This document shows, piece after piece, positions 7,701 to 17,100 of a DNA stretch of 64,000 bases (its first letter is position 1; each line of letters begins with the position of its first letter). The notes beneath the pieces were generated by a model that was not told the DNA's origin, ran no database searches, and saw only the letters and a program-made list of their open reading frames with translations. The translations under genes and the position numbers were made by a program. Origin of the DNA: Bacillota bacterium (GTDB taxonomy: Bacteria > Bacillota > Clostridia > Christensenellales > Aristaeellaceae); the NCBI GenBank assembly GCA_023411395.1, contig JAEYOV010000061.1:1-64000 (forward strand). The letters are read 5' to 3'.

Positions 7701-9104
7701 TTAAGCTTTGGGAAGCATGATGAAAAAAGAACAGCCTTTTCCCGGGGATGTTTCCAGGCGGATGCTGCCGCCATGCAGGGAAATGATTTGCTTTACGATC
7801 GCAAGCCCGAGGCCCGTGCCGCCGGTTTTGGAGTTTCTGGCGGCATCCGCCCGGACAAAGGGCTGGAAAACCGTTTGAGCCAGTTCCTCCGCCATGCCGG
7901 CGCCGTTGTCCGCGAAGCATATCTTGAAGGAATCCTCTTTTGTTTTCAGGGAAAGGGATATGCTTGTACCCGCGGGATTGTATTTCAGCGCATTGGCGAA
8001 CAGGTTTTGAAAGACCCTGTCCATGGCATCTTCATCGATTTGGGCCCATGCCTCTTCCTCCGGAACGTCAAAATCATAGGCAAAGCCCGCGCTTTCCAAA
8101 CCGGCGACATGATGGGCGGCTACCCTGCGCAGGTATTCGCCCAAGTCCAGCCGGCTTTTTTTAAGGCGGTATTCCGGGCTTTCCAGCTTCGAAAGTTCGA
8201 ACAGGCCCGTGATCAGCGTGTTTGCCCGCTGCCCGTTGTCCCGGATGGCGGCTAAATAAGTGCGCTGCGCCTGGGCAGGCTCGTTCTGATGATTGAGGCC
8301 GTATTCCGCATAACCCATGATGGCGGTGAGCGGGTTTTTCAGATCGTGGGAAATATCCAGCACCAACTGGCGCCGGCTTTTTTCCGCCCGCTCCCGGAGG
8401 GCGGTTTCCTCCTGCAGCTTTTGCGCCATTTCGTTGAACGTGTTTTGCAGCTCCAGAAATTCGTTTTTCAGTTTCAGGTCCACCCGCACGGTCAGGTCGC
8501 CTTCCTTCAGACGGCTGGTGCTTTGGCACAGCTTTCTCAAGGGCCTTGTGATGGTCAGCGCCGTAAGGCGGGAAGACGCCGCCGCGGCCAGGGAAAGCAA
8601 AAGCAGGTACAAAATGACCGTGGCGACGATGGCGCCTGTAACGGCCTGCGTGTCTTTGGAAGGGTATACCATGTTGCGGGCAATAGAAAAGTCGATGCGC
8701 AGGGAGGTGGGGAAGGTGATGACGAGCCAGTACCGCCCTTCCTTACTGTAGGCGGTGTCGTGGCTGTAGGGCACGCCCACGGCCCGGCTTGACGCAAGAA
8801 AATCCGTGAACTCCCCGGGCGTCAATGCGGTTTTGTGAAATACATCCAGCCCTTCGGACCGTACGATCTCGTATTGATCGCTAATCACCTGCACGCCTCC
8901 GCCGTCTTCCAAAACGCCGGAAACGTCGATTAGCCGGTAGTCCTCCCGCAAAAGCGCCCGGGCGGGATGGCGGTTTTTGACAAGCACGTTGGAAAGGATG
9001 CTGCCGGCAAAGTCCAGCGCGGCAAAGGCGATCAGGGCAATGATGGCGGACAGGAGAAGCATCAGGCCGTAATGCAAAAGGAAACCGCGGTGCATTTTAT
9101 GCAT
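7701..9104 (-). CDS. Sensor histidine kinase
   Basis: The 467-residue membrane kinase has transmembrane helices at about 11-33 and 155-175, and between them an extracellular sensor of about 120 residues with no recognised fold. A HAMP region follows (about 178-230), then the phospho-acceptor box DISHDLKNPLTA with H253, and an HATPase domain with N box (ALKYNP), G1 (DNGAGM) and G2 (GGTGLGLAIVK). Its start codon overlaps the stop of the response regulator, so the pair is coupled. The pair is divergent from phnD; control of that operon is a guess from position only. The signal is unknown. Confidence 0.93.
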   Translation of the reverse strand: MHKMHRGFLLHYGLMLLLSAIIALIAFAALDFAGSILSNVLVKNRHPARALLREDYRLIDVSGVLEDGGGVQVISDQYEIVRSEGLDVFHKTALTPGEFTDFLASSRAVGVPYSHDTAYSKEGRYWLVITFPTSLRIDFSIARNMVYPSKDTQAVTGAIVATVILYLLLLSLAAAASSRLTALTITRPLRKLCQSTSRLKEGDLTVRVDLKLKNEFLELQNTFNEMAQKLQEETALRERAEKSRRQLVLDISHDLKNPLTAIMGYAEYGLNHQNEPAQAQRTYLAAIRDNGQRANTLITGLFELSKLESPEYRLKKSRLDLGEYLRRVAAHHVAGLESAGFAYDFDVPEEEAWAQIDEDAMDRVFQNLFANALKYNPAGTSISLSLKTKEDSFKICFADNGAGMAEELAQTVFQPFVRADAARNSKTGGTGLGLAIVKQIISLHGGSIRLETSPGKGCSFFIMLPKA

Positions 9105-9808
9105 TATGGCTTTTCTCCTCCATCCTTAAAGAACCTGTAGCCGATGCCCCGCACCGTTTGGATGCAGGATGGATTTTTTGGATCGGCTTCGATTTTGCTT
9201 CGCAAGTGGCTGATGTGCACCATGACGGTGTTGTCGTCATAATAGGTATCTTCGTTCCATACGGCCTGGTATAGCTGCCGCTTGGTGAACACGCGGCCGG
9301 GATTTTCCATCAGATGGCAGAGAAGCAGAAATTCCTTGGCGCTCAATTCCAGCGCTTCCCCGTTCATATAGGCCATACAGCCCGCCTTTTCTATAACAAG
9401 CGGCCCGGCCTGAAGGCGCGCTCCGGCTTCGCTTTTTGTATCTGTATATTCCCGGCTGCGGCGAAGGCGCGCGGCGATGCGGGCCATCAGCTCCGCCGTA
9501 CTGAAAGGCTTGGTCATGTAGTCGTCCGCCCCCAGGTTCAGGCCAAGCACCTTGTCCATTTCCTCGCCCCGGGCCGTGAGCAGTATGACGGGTATATTGC
9601 TTGCATCCCGAATTCTGCGCAGAAGGTTCAGGCCGTCCAGCCCCGGCATCATCACATCCAGAAGGGCAAGATCGATTTTTTCCCGCTGCAAAAGCGCCCA
9701 GGCCGAAAGGCCATCCGGCGCCTCCAGCACATCATAGCCTTCCTCCATGAGGTTCATGCGCAAAAGAGCGCGCAGGTCCTGCTCGTCTTCCGCCACCAGT
9801 ATTCTCAT
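9104..9808 (-). CDS. OmpR-family response regulator
   Basis: The 234-residue regulator has a receiver domain with D51 as the phosphorylation site (LLDVMMPG) and the conserved TKPF lysine, followed by a winged-helix DNA-binding domain ending in TVRGIGYRF. The ATG at 9808 is preferred over the GTG at 9826 because GAAAGGAAAGG lies just upstream. It is cotranscribed with the kinase, whose ATG overlaps its stop. The 188-base gap to phnD holds both divergent promoters. Confidence 0.93.
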   Translation of the reverse strand: MRILVAEDEQDLRALLRMNLMEEGYDVLEAPDGLSAWALLQREKIDLALLDVMMPGLDGLNLLRRIRDASNIPVILLTARGEEMDKVLGLNLGADDYMTKPFSTAELMARIAARLRRSREYTDTKSEAGARLQAGPLVIEKAGCMAYMNGEALELSAKEFLLLCHLMENPGRVFTKRQLYQAVWNEDTYYDDNTVMVHISHLRSKIEADPKNPSCIQTVRGIGYRFFKDGGEKP

Positions 9809-9925
9809 ATAGGCCTTTCCTTTCACGAAAAGCTGCTGTATGGAAAGTATAACACAGACGGGAAATATGGGAAAGAAGCGGTTTCATGCCTCGCAAAAAA
9901 ATTGCCGGATTCTGGCGAAGGGCGA

Positions 9926-9954
9926 TTGAATTCTACTATATATTGTGCTATTCT
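9926..9954 (+). promoter_or_regulatory. Promoter of the phn operon
   Basis: -35 TTGAAT (9926-9931), 17-base spacer, -10 TATTCT (9949-9954), 42 bases before the phnD start. Confidence 0.65.
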
Positions 9955-9996
9955 TGTCTGGGACTACGAAATATATCGTACATAGGAGGCTTTCGT

Positions 9997-11022
9997 ATGA
10001 AAAAGTGGATCGCAATCCTGTTGGTTGCCATTTTGGCGCTGTCCGCAAGCGCCGCTGCCCTGGCGGAAACCAAAAAGATCGACAAGCTCGTGGTAGCCTA
10101 TGTGCCCTCCCGCGATCCCCAGCAGATTATGGACATGTCTGCTCCATTGGGCCAATTGCTCAAGGATGAACTGCTTGCCCAGGGCGTGGAAGTAGGTTCT
10201 GTGGAAGTTGTGGTGACTACCAGCTATGAAGCGGCCGGCGAAGCCCTGTCCGCCGGAACCGCCGATGTGGGCCTCATTCCCGGCGGTACTTATATCATAT
10301 ATGACGATGGCGCGGATATCATCCTTACCGCCACCCGCGACGGCCTGAGCAAGGATTCCCCCGACGCCAAGGATTGGAACGACGGCCAGGAGACTTTGGG
10401 CGTCAAGGAAAACCAGGTGAAGTACTACCGCGGCCTGATCATTGCCGGCCACACCGAAAAGGCACAGGCCCTGGCCGCCAAGGTCAACGCGGGCGAAGCC
10501 CTGACCTGGGAAGACGTGGATTCCGTCACCTGGGCGGTACAGGGACCCACCTCCGGTTCCGGCTACATTTATCCCAGCCTGTGGCTGTATCAGCAGTTTG
10601 GCAAGACCATTGTGGACCTGACCACCGCCGTGCAGTCCGACTCCTACGCCACCTCGTTTGCCCGCCTGGCCGCCGGTGACTGCGACGTGCTGGTGGTGTA
10701 TGCCGATGGCCGCCGCGATTACGGTGACGAATGGATCGGGGAATGGGGCCGCAAAGATTCCATATGGGTTGCCACCGAAACAAACGTGATCGGTGTCACC
10801 GAGGGTATTTACAATGACGGCGTGGCCGTGAGCAAGAACTCACCCATCATGGATGAAACGCTCATCGCCGCCCTGCAGCAGGCGTTCATGAATATGAACA
10901 CGACCGAAGTAGGCCAGAAGGTCATCTCCATTTACAGCCATACGGGTTATGCGCCGGCCACTTCCGCCGACTATGACGGCGCCCGCGCCGTTCAGGAAAT
11001 GCTCCGTTCCCTTCAGAAGTAA
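9997..11022 (+). CDS. phnD: Phosphonate/phosphate-type ABC substrate-binding protein
   Basis: The 341-residue secreted binding protein has a Sec signal (about 1-23, ending AALA) and no lipobox Cys. The mature part has the PhnD features VVAYVPSRDPQQ, YEAAGEALSAGTADVGLIPGGTY and the S-x-SG-type loop PTSGSGYIYPS. It should bind the ligand for the PhnC/PhnE importer. Phosphonates, phosphite and organophosphates are all possible ligands in this family. The ATG lies 7 bases after TAGGAGG. The missing lipobox is odd for a monoderm Firmicute, and the other three binding proteins here share it. Confidence 0.92.
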   Translation: MKKWIAILLVAILALSASAAALAETKKIDKLVVAYVPSRDPQQIMDMSAPLGQLLKDELLAQGVEVGSVEVVVTTSYEAAGEALSAGTADVGLIPGGTYIIYDDGADIILTATRDGLSKDSPDAKDWNDGQETLGVKENQVKYYRGLIIAGHTEKAQALAAKVNAGEALTWEDVDSVTWAVQGPTSGSGYIYPSLWLYQQFGKTIVDLTTAVQSDSYATSFARLAAGDCDVLVVYADGRRDYGDEWIGEWGRKDSIWVATETNVIGVTEGIYNDGVAVSKNSPIMDETLIAALQQAFMNMNTTEVGQKVISIYSHTGYAPATSADYDGARAVQEMLRSLQK

Positions 11023-11043
11023 CCCGCATCCGAAAAAGTCCTT

Positions 11044-11081
11044 CGCAGGGGGATGGGCTCCTTAGAGTTCATCCCCTTGCG
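11044..11081. promoter_or_regulatory. Intercistronic hairpin phnD-phnC
   Basis: CGCAGGGGGATG (11044-11055) pairs with CATCCCCTTGCG (11070-11081) with one mismatch-like wobble and no T run. Such hairpins commonly protect the 3' end of the binding-protein message so that it is made in excess over the transporter. Confidence 0.6.
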
Positions 11082-11128
11082 GACGTTGATCCCTTCTATC
11101 CATCCTATTCCCCGGGAGGCATTGCGCT

Positions 11129-11890
11129 ATGATCCGGTTCGACCATGTGAGCAAGGTATATCCCAACGGGCTGAAAGCCTTGAGCAACGTAACCCTGGAG
11201 ATTGACCAGGGAGAGTTTGTGGCCATCATCGGCCTGTCGGGAGCGGGAAAATCCACACTCATCCGCCTGATCAACCGCATGCATGACGTGACGGAGGGCA
11301 AGCTGACCGTAAATAACGTCAACGTGCGGGAATTGCGGGGGAAAAGTTTGCGCAGGTTTCGCCGGGGAATCGGCATGATCTTTCAATCCTTCAATCTTGT
11401 CACAAGGACCACCGTTATCAAAAACGTGCTGGCGGCTTATGTTCCCGACATGCCTTTCTGGCGGGTGCTGATCGGCTTCTTTCCCAAGGCCGCCAAAATC
11501 GGCGCGCTGGAGGCGCTGGATAAGGTGGGTATTCTGGAAAAGGCCTACATCCGGGCCGACCAGTTATCCGGCGGCCAGCAGCAGCGGGTGGCGCTGGCCC
11601 GGACGCTGGCGCAGGGCCCCAAGATCATACTGGCGGACGAGCCTGTGGCCGCGCTGGACCCGGTAACAGCCAAGCAGGTGATGGATGATTTCAAGCGGAT
11701 CAACCGGGATATGAACATATCCATCCTGATCAACATCCATCATGTGGACCTGGCGCTGCAGTACGCCGACCGGGTGATTGGCATCCGTGCCGGGGAGATC
11801 GTCTATGACGGGCCGGTGAAGGATGTTACCAAGGAAGTACTGGACGCCATTTATGAAGGGAACAGGGAGAAGGCGGTGACGGCCGTATGA
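11129..11890 (+). CDS. phnC: Phosphonate ABC transporter ATP-binding protein
   Basis: The 253-residue ATPase energises the PhnE permeases. Walker A is GLSGAGKST, the Q-loop MIFQSFNLV, the signature LSGGQQQRVALARTL, Walker B IILADEP, and the switch His is in INIHHVDLAL. All catalytic motifs are intact. GGGAGG precedes the ATG. It is second in phnDCEE and its stop overlaps the start of the first phnE by 4 bases. Confidence 0.95.
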   Translation: MIRFDHVSKVYPNGLKALSNVTLEIDQGEFVAIIGLSGAGKSTLIRLINRMHDVTEGKLTVNNVNVRELRGKSLRRFRRGIGMIFQSFNLVTRTTVIKNVLAAYVPDMPFWRVLIGFFPKAAKIGALEALDKVGILEKAYIRADQLSGGQQQRVALARTLAQGPKIILADEPVAALDPVTAKQVMDDFKRINRDMNISILINIHHVDLALQYADRVIGIRAGEIVYDGPVKDVTKEVLDAIYEGNREKAVTAV

Positions 11891-12708
11891 AGCTGTACGA
11901 CCGCATCTTCCCGCCCAAAAAGATCATATTGCCAAACGGCAAGGCGGTTTTCAAACCCCGCACCCGCGTGCCGCTGGTACTTACCCTGTTCGCGGCAGCC
12001 GTTTATTTGTCGGTGGTGATGACCAGGATCGATCTTCAGGTTTTGAGCCGCAACTGGCAGAAATTTTTTGATATCCTGATCGCCATGTCCAAGCCCGACT
12101 GGGCGGTGGCCAACAAGGTATGGGAACCGCTGTTTGAGACCGTCAAGATGTCACTTCTGGGTTCCATCATCGGCTGCACGGCGGCGCTGCCCTTTGCGGT
12201 GGCCGCATCCACCAATATCGTGAAGGCCAGGTGGGCCACCATTTCCATCCGAGTTCTGGGCTCGGTGCTCCGTACGCTGCCTACGCTGGTGATTGCGCTG
12301 CTGGCCGCGTTCATCTTCGAATCCAGGCCTTTTGCCGGCATGGTGGCCATCGCCATATTCACCTTCAGCATCGTCATGAAGATGCTCTATGAGCAGATCG
12401 AAACGGTGGAAATGGGTGCCTTTGAGGCGGTGGAGGCGCTGGGCGGCACGAAGGTGCGCTCCTTCATGTCGGCCGTGCTCCCCCAGGTGCTGCCCTATTA
12501 TCTTTCCTCCTGCATCTACTGCTTTGAAATCAACGTCCGCCATGCGTCCATCCTGGGCTATGTGGGGGCGGGCGGTATCGGTGTGCTTACAAAGCAGATC
12601 ATAGGCTGGCGCGAATATGACGGCCTGGGCACGCTGCTGATCATGCTTTACGGCGCCGTGTTCATACTGGAAAATGTGAGCAAGGCCTTGCGCAGGAGGC
12701 TGGCATGA
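11887..12708 (+). CDS. phnE: Phosphonate ABC transporter permease 1
   Basis: The 273-residue inner-membrane permease has several transmembrane helices and the EAA-type loop EAVEALGGTKVRSFMSAVLPQVLP that contacts PhnC. ASILGYVGAGGIG near the C-terminus is typical of PhnE. It is one of two different PhnE copies and probably forms a heterodimer with the next one. Its ATG overlaps phnC and its stop overlaps the second phnE, each by 4 bases. Confidence 0.94.
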   Translation: MKLYDRIFPPKKIILPNGKAVFKPRTRVPLVLTLFAAAVYLSVVMTRIDLQVLSRNWQKFFDILIAMSKPDWAVANKVWEPLFETVKMSLLGSIIGCTAALPFAVAASTNIVKARWATISIRVLGSVLRTLPTLVIALLAAFIFESRPFAGMVAIAIFTFSIVMKMLYEQIETVEMGAFEAVEALGGTKVRSFMSAVLPQVLPYYLSSCIYCFEINVRHASILGYVGAGGIGVLTKQIIGWREYDGLGTLLIMLYGAVFILENVSKALRRRLA

Positions 12709-13526
12709 AAAACTGGCGCGACATGACCCGTGTGGAAAAGCAATACGAGAAATCGCCCCGCGCGTGGCTAGTGAAGCTGATGGCGCTGCTTGTGGTAATG
12801 CTTTTGATTGCCTGGTCCGGCCAGACACTGAACAATGCTTCGATCAAGGGAAACAGCGCCAGCGTGGTGAAAAGCATTATTCATGGCATACTGAACCCTG
12901 ATTGGTCGCTTTTCGCGCTGACGAATACGGGGATTCCCTATTTGATTCTGGAGACGGTATGCATCGCTTTTCTGGGCACGCTGATCGGGGCCATCCTGGC
13001 GATCCCGCTGGCTTTCCTGGCATCCGATAACGTGACGGGGAAGGCGCCGGCATATGTCATCCGCATGGTCATTATGGCCATACGTACCGTTCCCGCGTTC
13101 ATCTACGGGCTGATGTTCATCCGCGCCACGGGCCCCGGCCCTTTTGCAGGGCTTTTGACGATGGGCCTTTCCTCCATCGGAATGATGGCGCGGATGTATG
13201 TGGAGGTTATTGAGGATCTGGATACCCGCATCCTGGAATCTTTGGACGCGGCGGGCTGCACAGCCTTTCAAAAGATACGCTACGGCATCATTCCGCAACT
13301 GATCTCCAGCTTCATGTCCACTGCCATTTACCGCTTTGACATCAACCTTAGAGATGCCACGGTTCTGGGCTTGGTGGGGGCGGGCGGTATCGGCACGCCG
13401 TTGATATTTGCCATGAGCACATACAAGTGGGACCAGGCGGGCGCCATGCTGCTGGGGCTTATTTTGATTGTGCTCCTGGTGGAGCTTATTTCTACCCGCC
13501 TTCGGGTGAAGCTGGCGAGGGGCTGA
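12705..13526 (+). CDS. phnE: Phosphonate ABC transporter permease 2
   Basis: This 273-residue paralogue of the preceding permease has the same length and layout. The EAA-type loop is ESLDAAGCTAFQKIRYGIIPQ and the C-terminal motif ATVLGLVGAGGIGTP. The extra N-terminal 20 residues are charged and cytosolic. Two PhnE genes per operon are common in Firmicutes. The nucleotidase gene begins 2 bases after its stop. Confidence 0.94.
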   Translation: MKNWRDMTRVEKQYEKSPRAWLVKLMALLVVMLLIAWSGQTLNNASIKGNSASVVKSIIHGILNPDWSLFALTNTGIPYLILETVCIAFLGTLIGAILAIPLAFLASDNVTGKAPAYVIRMVIMAIRTVPAFIYGLMFIRATGPGPFAGLLTMGLSSIGMMARMYVEVIEDLDTRILESLDAAGCTAFQKIRYGIIPQLISSFMSTAIYRFDINLRDATVLGLVGAGGIGTPLIFAMSTYKWDQAGAMLLGLILIVLLVELISTRLRVKLARG

Positions 13527-13528
13527 CC

Positions 13529-15046
13529 ATGGCGCTAAAACTCACCGTTTACTACACTTCCGACATCCATGGATTTGTTTTCCCCACCAGCCATGCGGAT
13601 GACAAAATCCGCCCCATGGGGCTGTTGGGAATGATCCCGCAATTTCAAAAAGACGGGAACACGCTGATTCTGGATTGCGGGGATACCATACAGGGCTCTC
13701 CGCTGACGTATTATTGCCGAAAGCAGGCGCGCAAAAGCCCCATGATCCCCGTGATGAACGCGGCGGGGTACGATTATGTAACGCTGGGGAACCATGATTT
13801 CAACTTTGGCTATGAGGCGATGGGGGATTATCTGGCCGGCATACAGGCCCTATGCGTCTGCGCCAACGTAAAGGACAGGTCGGGCAGGCTGCCCATTGTC
13901 CCCTATGCGCTGCACACGCTGGAAAACGGCCTGCGGGTGGGCCTTACAGGCGTTGTCACCCATTGGGTGAACAGGTGGGAGCAGGAGAGCACCCTTTCCC
14001 ACTTTGAAATCACCGATCCCCTGGCGGCCGCAAGAGAGGCGCTTCATAAACTGCGGGGCCAGGCCGACTTCACGATCTGCCTGTATCACGGCGGGGTGGA
14101 AAAGGACCTGGAAACGGGCAGGCTCCTTTCCGATACGGATGAGAATATCGCCTGCCGCATATGCGAGGAGCTGGATTTTGACCTGCTGCTCACAGGGCAC
14201 CAGCACATGCCCTTGGAGAACAAGACATACCATGGTACCCATCTGGCCCAGCCGCCGGCCAACGCCACCCACTTTTTGAAGGTGGAGGCCAGGGAAGATG
14301 GTACCATTACATCCGGCCTGGTACCATCCGATCCCAATGTCATGCCCCCTCTGGCCAAGGAACTGGAACCGCTGAAAAGGGAATTGGACGGCTGGCTGGA
14401 TGCGGCAATCGGCAGGCTCAACATGCCCTTGTGGCCGGGGGATAAGCTACACATGGCGCTTTATGGCGCGCCCATCGCGACCTTCTTCAATCAGGTGCAG
14501 CTTGACGCTTCCGGGGCGGATATCTCCTGTACCAGCCTGCCCAATCAGATGCGGGGATTTGAAGCTTTAGTCACGGTGCGGGACGTGGTGGCCACCTATG
14601 TATACGCCAATACCCTGGTGGTATTGCAGGTGAGCGGTCGGGCGCTCAAGGAAGCGCTGGAGCGCTGCGCGGCCTATTTTGCAGTTTCCCCTCAGGGGAA
14701 GGTATCCATATCAAAGGACTTTCTGGAGCCCAAGGTCGCCCATTACAACTATGACTTTTTCACCGGGATAGCATACACCTTCGATTTGAATCTTCCCATT
14801 GGGAGACGGGTTAAGAGCATTACCCGCGGCGGCGCGCCGGTGGAGGATGATCATCAGCTCACCCTTTGCATGAACAATTACAGGTCTTGCGGCACAGGCG
14901 GCTATGAGGTCTATTTGCGCTGCCCGCGCCTTCGGGAGATCAATACGGAGGTCAGCGAGCTTTTGCTTGATTATCTTTCAAAGTCCGGCTGCATCACTGT
15001 AAGCGGAGAATCGCCCCTGACCGTGCTGATGCCAGCGGAAAAGTAG
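13529..15046 (+). CDS. Cytosolic 5'-nucleotidase / metallophosphatase (UshA/YunD-like)
   Basis: The 505-residue protein has an N-terminal metallophosphoesterase domain (DIHG at about 12-15, GDTIQGS, GNHDFNFG, GHQHMP) and a C-terminal 5'-nucleotidase domain (about 310-500). It removes phosphate from nucleotides or related esters. It has no signal peptide, so unlike UshA it should act in the cytoplasm. The start at 13529 is 2 bases after the phnE stop, which makes it the last gene of the phn operon. This suggests that a phosphoester is imported and then dephosphorylated inside. That link is an inference from position. Confidence 0.9.
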   Translation: MALKLTVYYTSDIHGFVFPTSHADDKIRPMGLLGMIPQFQKDGNTLILDCGDTIQGSPLTYYCRKQARKSPMIPVMNAAGYDYVTLGNHDFNFGYEAMGDYLAGIQALCVCANVKDRSGRLPIVPYALHTLENGLRVGLTGVVTHWVNRWEQESTLSHFEITDPLAAAREALHKLRGQADFTICLYHGGVEKDLETGRLLSDTDENIACRICEELDFDLLLTGHQHMPLENKTYHGTHLAQPPANATHFLKVEAREDGTITSGLVPSDPNVMPPLAKELEPLKRELDGWLDAAIGRLNMPLWPGDKLHMALYGAPIATFFNQVQLDASGADISCTSLPNQMRGFEALVTVRDVVATYVYANTLVVLQVSGRALKEALERCAAYFAVSPQGKVSISKDFLEPKVAHYNYDFFTGIAYTFDLNLPIGRRVKSITRGGAPVEDDHQLTLCMNNYRSCGTGGYEVYLRCPRLREINTEVSELLLDYLSKSGCITVSGESPLTVLMPAEK

Positions 15047-15158
15047 AATACGATTGGTTATTTCTCACAAAAGCCAATTTTGCGCAGTCACTTGGGCAAA
15101 AATGTGGTATATAATACGTGCCGGTGAAAGACCGGCTTACAGATGGGGAGGATGCAGG

Positions 15159-16367
15159 GTGTACAGCGTACGGGAGATAGCACCGAAACTTTACTGGGTT
15201 GGCGGCAGCGACAGAAGGCTGGAACGGTTTGAAAACATGTTTCCCTTGACCAATGGCGTAGCCTACAACTCCTATCTTCTGCTGGACGGGAAGACGGCGC
15301 TCATCGACACGGTGGATTCCTCCATCAGCGCGCTGTATCTGGAGAATGTCACCCATGTGCTGAACGGGCGTGAGCTTGATTATCTGGTGATCAACCATAT
15401 GGAGCCCGACCATTGCGCCAACATCGAGGAGATTGCAAGGCGTTATCCCAAGCTTCAGGTGGTGGGCAACAAGAAAACGTTCCAGTTCTTCGAGCAGTAC
15501 TACAGCCTGGATCTTTCGGACAGGATGCTCATTGTGGCGGACGGCCAGGAGCTGAGTTTGGGGGAAAGCACGCTTCGGTTTTCCTACGCGCCCATGGTCC
15601 ACTGGCCGGAGGTGATGTTTACGTATGAAACATCCCGGCGCGCACTGTTTTCCGCGGATGCGTTCGGCGCGTTCGGGGCATTCGCCGGCAACCTTTTTGC
15701 GGACGAAATGGACTATAACAACGCCTTTCTGGATGAATCGCGCCGCTATTATGCCAACATCGTGGGCAAGTACGGCCCCCAGGTGCAAGCCGCGCTGAAA
15801 AAGTTTGCCGAAGTTCAAATCGCCATGATCTGCCCGCTGCACGGACCCATCTGGCGCAAGGACCTGAACGTGATCCTTTACAAGTATGATTTGTGGAGCC
15901 GTTACGAGCCGGAGCAAAGAGGCGTTGTCCTCTTTTACGCTTCCATGTACGGCAACACGGAGAATGCCGTCAGCGCCCTTGCCAACAAGCTGGCCCAGCG
16001 CGGCGTACGCGACATGCGGATGTACGATGTATCGAAGACCCATCCCAGCTACATCGTTGCCGATGCCTTCAAGTACAGCCACATGGTGGCGGGCTCGCCC
16101 ACCTACAACCTGCAGCTTTACCTGCCGATGGATATGCTTCTTCGCGACATGGCCGCTTTGGGGCTGAAAGGCCGAAAAGTCGCTTTGATCGGCAACCACA
16201 GCTGGTCCAGCGCGGCCCTCCACACCATGCAGGAGATTTTCTCGGGCATGAAGGATATGGAAATCATCGGCACACCCATGGACATCCGATCCACTTTAAA
16301 ACCCCAGCGGGAGGAAGACCTCGACCGGTTGGCCGGGGCCATCGCCGAATCCGTTTTGCAGGGGTGA
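15159..16367 (+). CDS. FprA-family flavodiiron protein
   Basis: The 402-residue protein reduces O2 or NO to water or N2O. The N-terminal metallo-beta-lactamase-like domain has the di-iron motif HMEPDH (80-85), VHWPEV, the SADAFGAFG loop and CPLHGPIW. The C-terminal flavodoxin domain binds FMN (YASMYGNTENA near 262). It is cytosolic. The GTG start at 15159 follows GGGGAGG by 7 bases. A TATAAT lies at 15110-15115. It is followed 32 bases later by superoxide dismutase on the same strand, forming an oxygen-defence pair. Confidence 0.95.
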   Translation: MYSVREIAPKLYWVGGSDRRLERFENMFPLTNGVAYNSYLLLDGKTALIDTVDSSISALYLENVTHVLNGRELDYLVINHMEPDHCANIEEIARRYPKLQVVGNKKTFQFFEQYYSLDLSDRMLIVADGQELSLGESTLRFSYAPMVHWPEVMFTYETSRRALFSADAFGAFGAFAGNLFADEMDYNNAFLDESRRYYANIVGKYGPQVQAALKKFAEVQIAMICPLHGPIWRKDLNVILYKYDLWSRYEPEQRGVVLFYASMYGNTENAVSALANKLAQRGVRDMRMYDVSKTHPSYIVADAFKYSHMVAGSPTYNLQLYLPMDMLLRDMAALGLKGRKVALIGNHSWSSAALHTMQEIFSGMKDMEIIGTPMDIRSTLKPQREEDLDRLAGAIAESVLQG

Positions 16368-16399
16368 ACCATTTTTCAAATTGCAAGGAGGAAAAACAT

Positions 16400-17026
16400 A
16401 TGTTCAAGCAGATTGAACTGGTTTATGCGTTTCATGCCCTGGAACCCCACATTGACGAAACCACCATGGTGACGCATTATTCAAAGCACCATGCCGCTTA
16501 CACCAACAACCTGAACGCGGCGCTGGAGAAGGCGCCGGAGCTTGACGGGAAATCCATCGAGGATATTTTGAAAAGCTTATCCAACGTGAAGGACCCTGCC
16601 GTCCGCACCGCCATACAGAATAACGGCGGCGGATATTACAACCACAACCTGTATTTCGGCATCCTTTCGCCCATGGCGTCAGCCGCGCCGGAAGGAGAAC
16701 TGGCGGCCGAGATCAACAAAGCCTTTGGCAGCGTGGACGCGCTGAAGGAAAAGCTGACGGCGGCGGCCATGGGGCGCTTCGGTTCCGGCTGGGCCTTTTT
16801 ATCGGCGGATGCCAACGGCGCATTGAAGGTATCTTCCAGCCCCAATCAGGATAATCCCTTCATGGAGGAGGGCGGCTTTACCCCCATCCTGGCCATCGAC
16901 GTGTGGGAGCACGCCTACTATCTCAAGTACAAGAACCTGAGGGCGGATTATCTGAAAGCCTTCTGGAACGTGCTGGACTGGAAGGAAGTGGCCAAGCGCT
17001 ACGGGGCTGTCCGTTCCGCCAAATAA
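16400..17026 (+). CDS. sodA: Fe/Mn superoxide dismutase
   Basis: The 208-residue protein converts superoxide to H2O2 and O2. Metal ligands are seen in the N-terminal THYSKHHAAY segment, in YYNHNLYF, and in the C-terminal DVWEHAYY motif. The length and the single domain pair are usual. The metal (Fe or Mn) cannot be decided by eye. AAGGAGG precedes the ATG. It has no signal peptide. It is probably cotranscribed with the flavodiiron gene and ends at a strong terminator. Confidence 0.96.
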   Translation: MFKQIELVYAFHALEPHIDETTMVTHYSKHHAAYTNNLNAALEKAPELDGKSIEDILKSLSNVKDPAVRTAIQNNGGGYYNHNLYFGILSPMASAAPEGELAAEINKAFGSVDALKEKLTAAAMGRFGSGWAFLSADANGALKVSSSPNQDNPFMEEGGFTPILAIDVWEHAYYLKYKNLRADYLKAFWNVLDWKEVAKRYGAVRSAK

Positions 17027-17035
17027 TGGCAGCAT

Positions 17036-17067
17036 CAAAAAAAGTCCGCGTAAAGCGGGCTTTTTTT
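17036..17067 (+). terminator. Terminator of the flavodiiron-sod unit
   Basis: GTCCGC (17044-17049) pairs with GCGGGC (17055-17060), flanked by seven or more A and seven T. The symmetry lets it work for the convergent gene at 17101 as well. Confidence 0.85.
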
Positions 17068-17100
17068 GATCATGAAGGAAACTGTTCTGCGGGGGAGAAA

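Noticed and set aside
14994..16223. 409-codon minus-strand open frame
   Set aside because: It is antisense to the flavodiiron gene, whose motifs are intact; the frame is a bias shadow.
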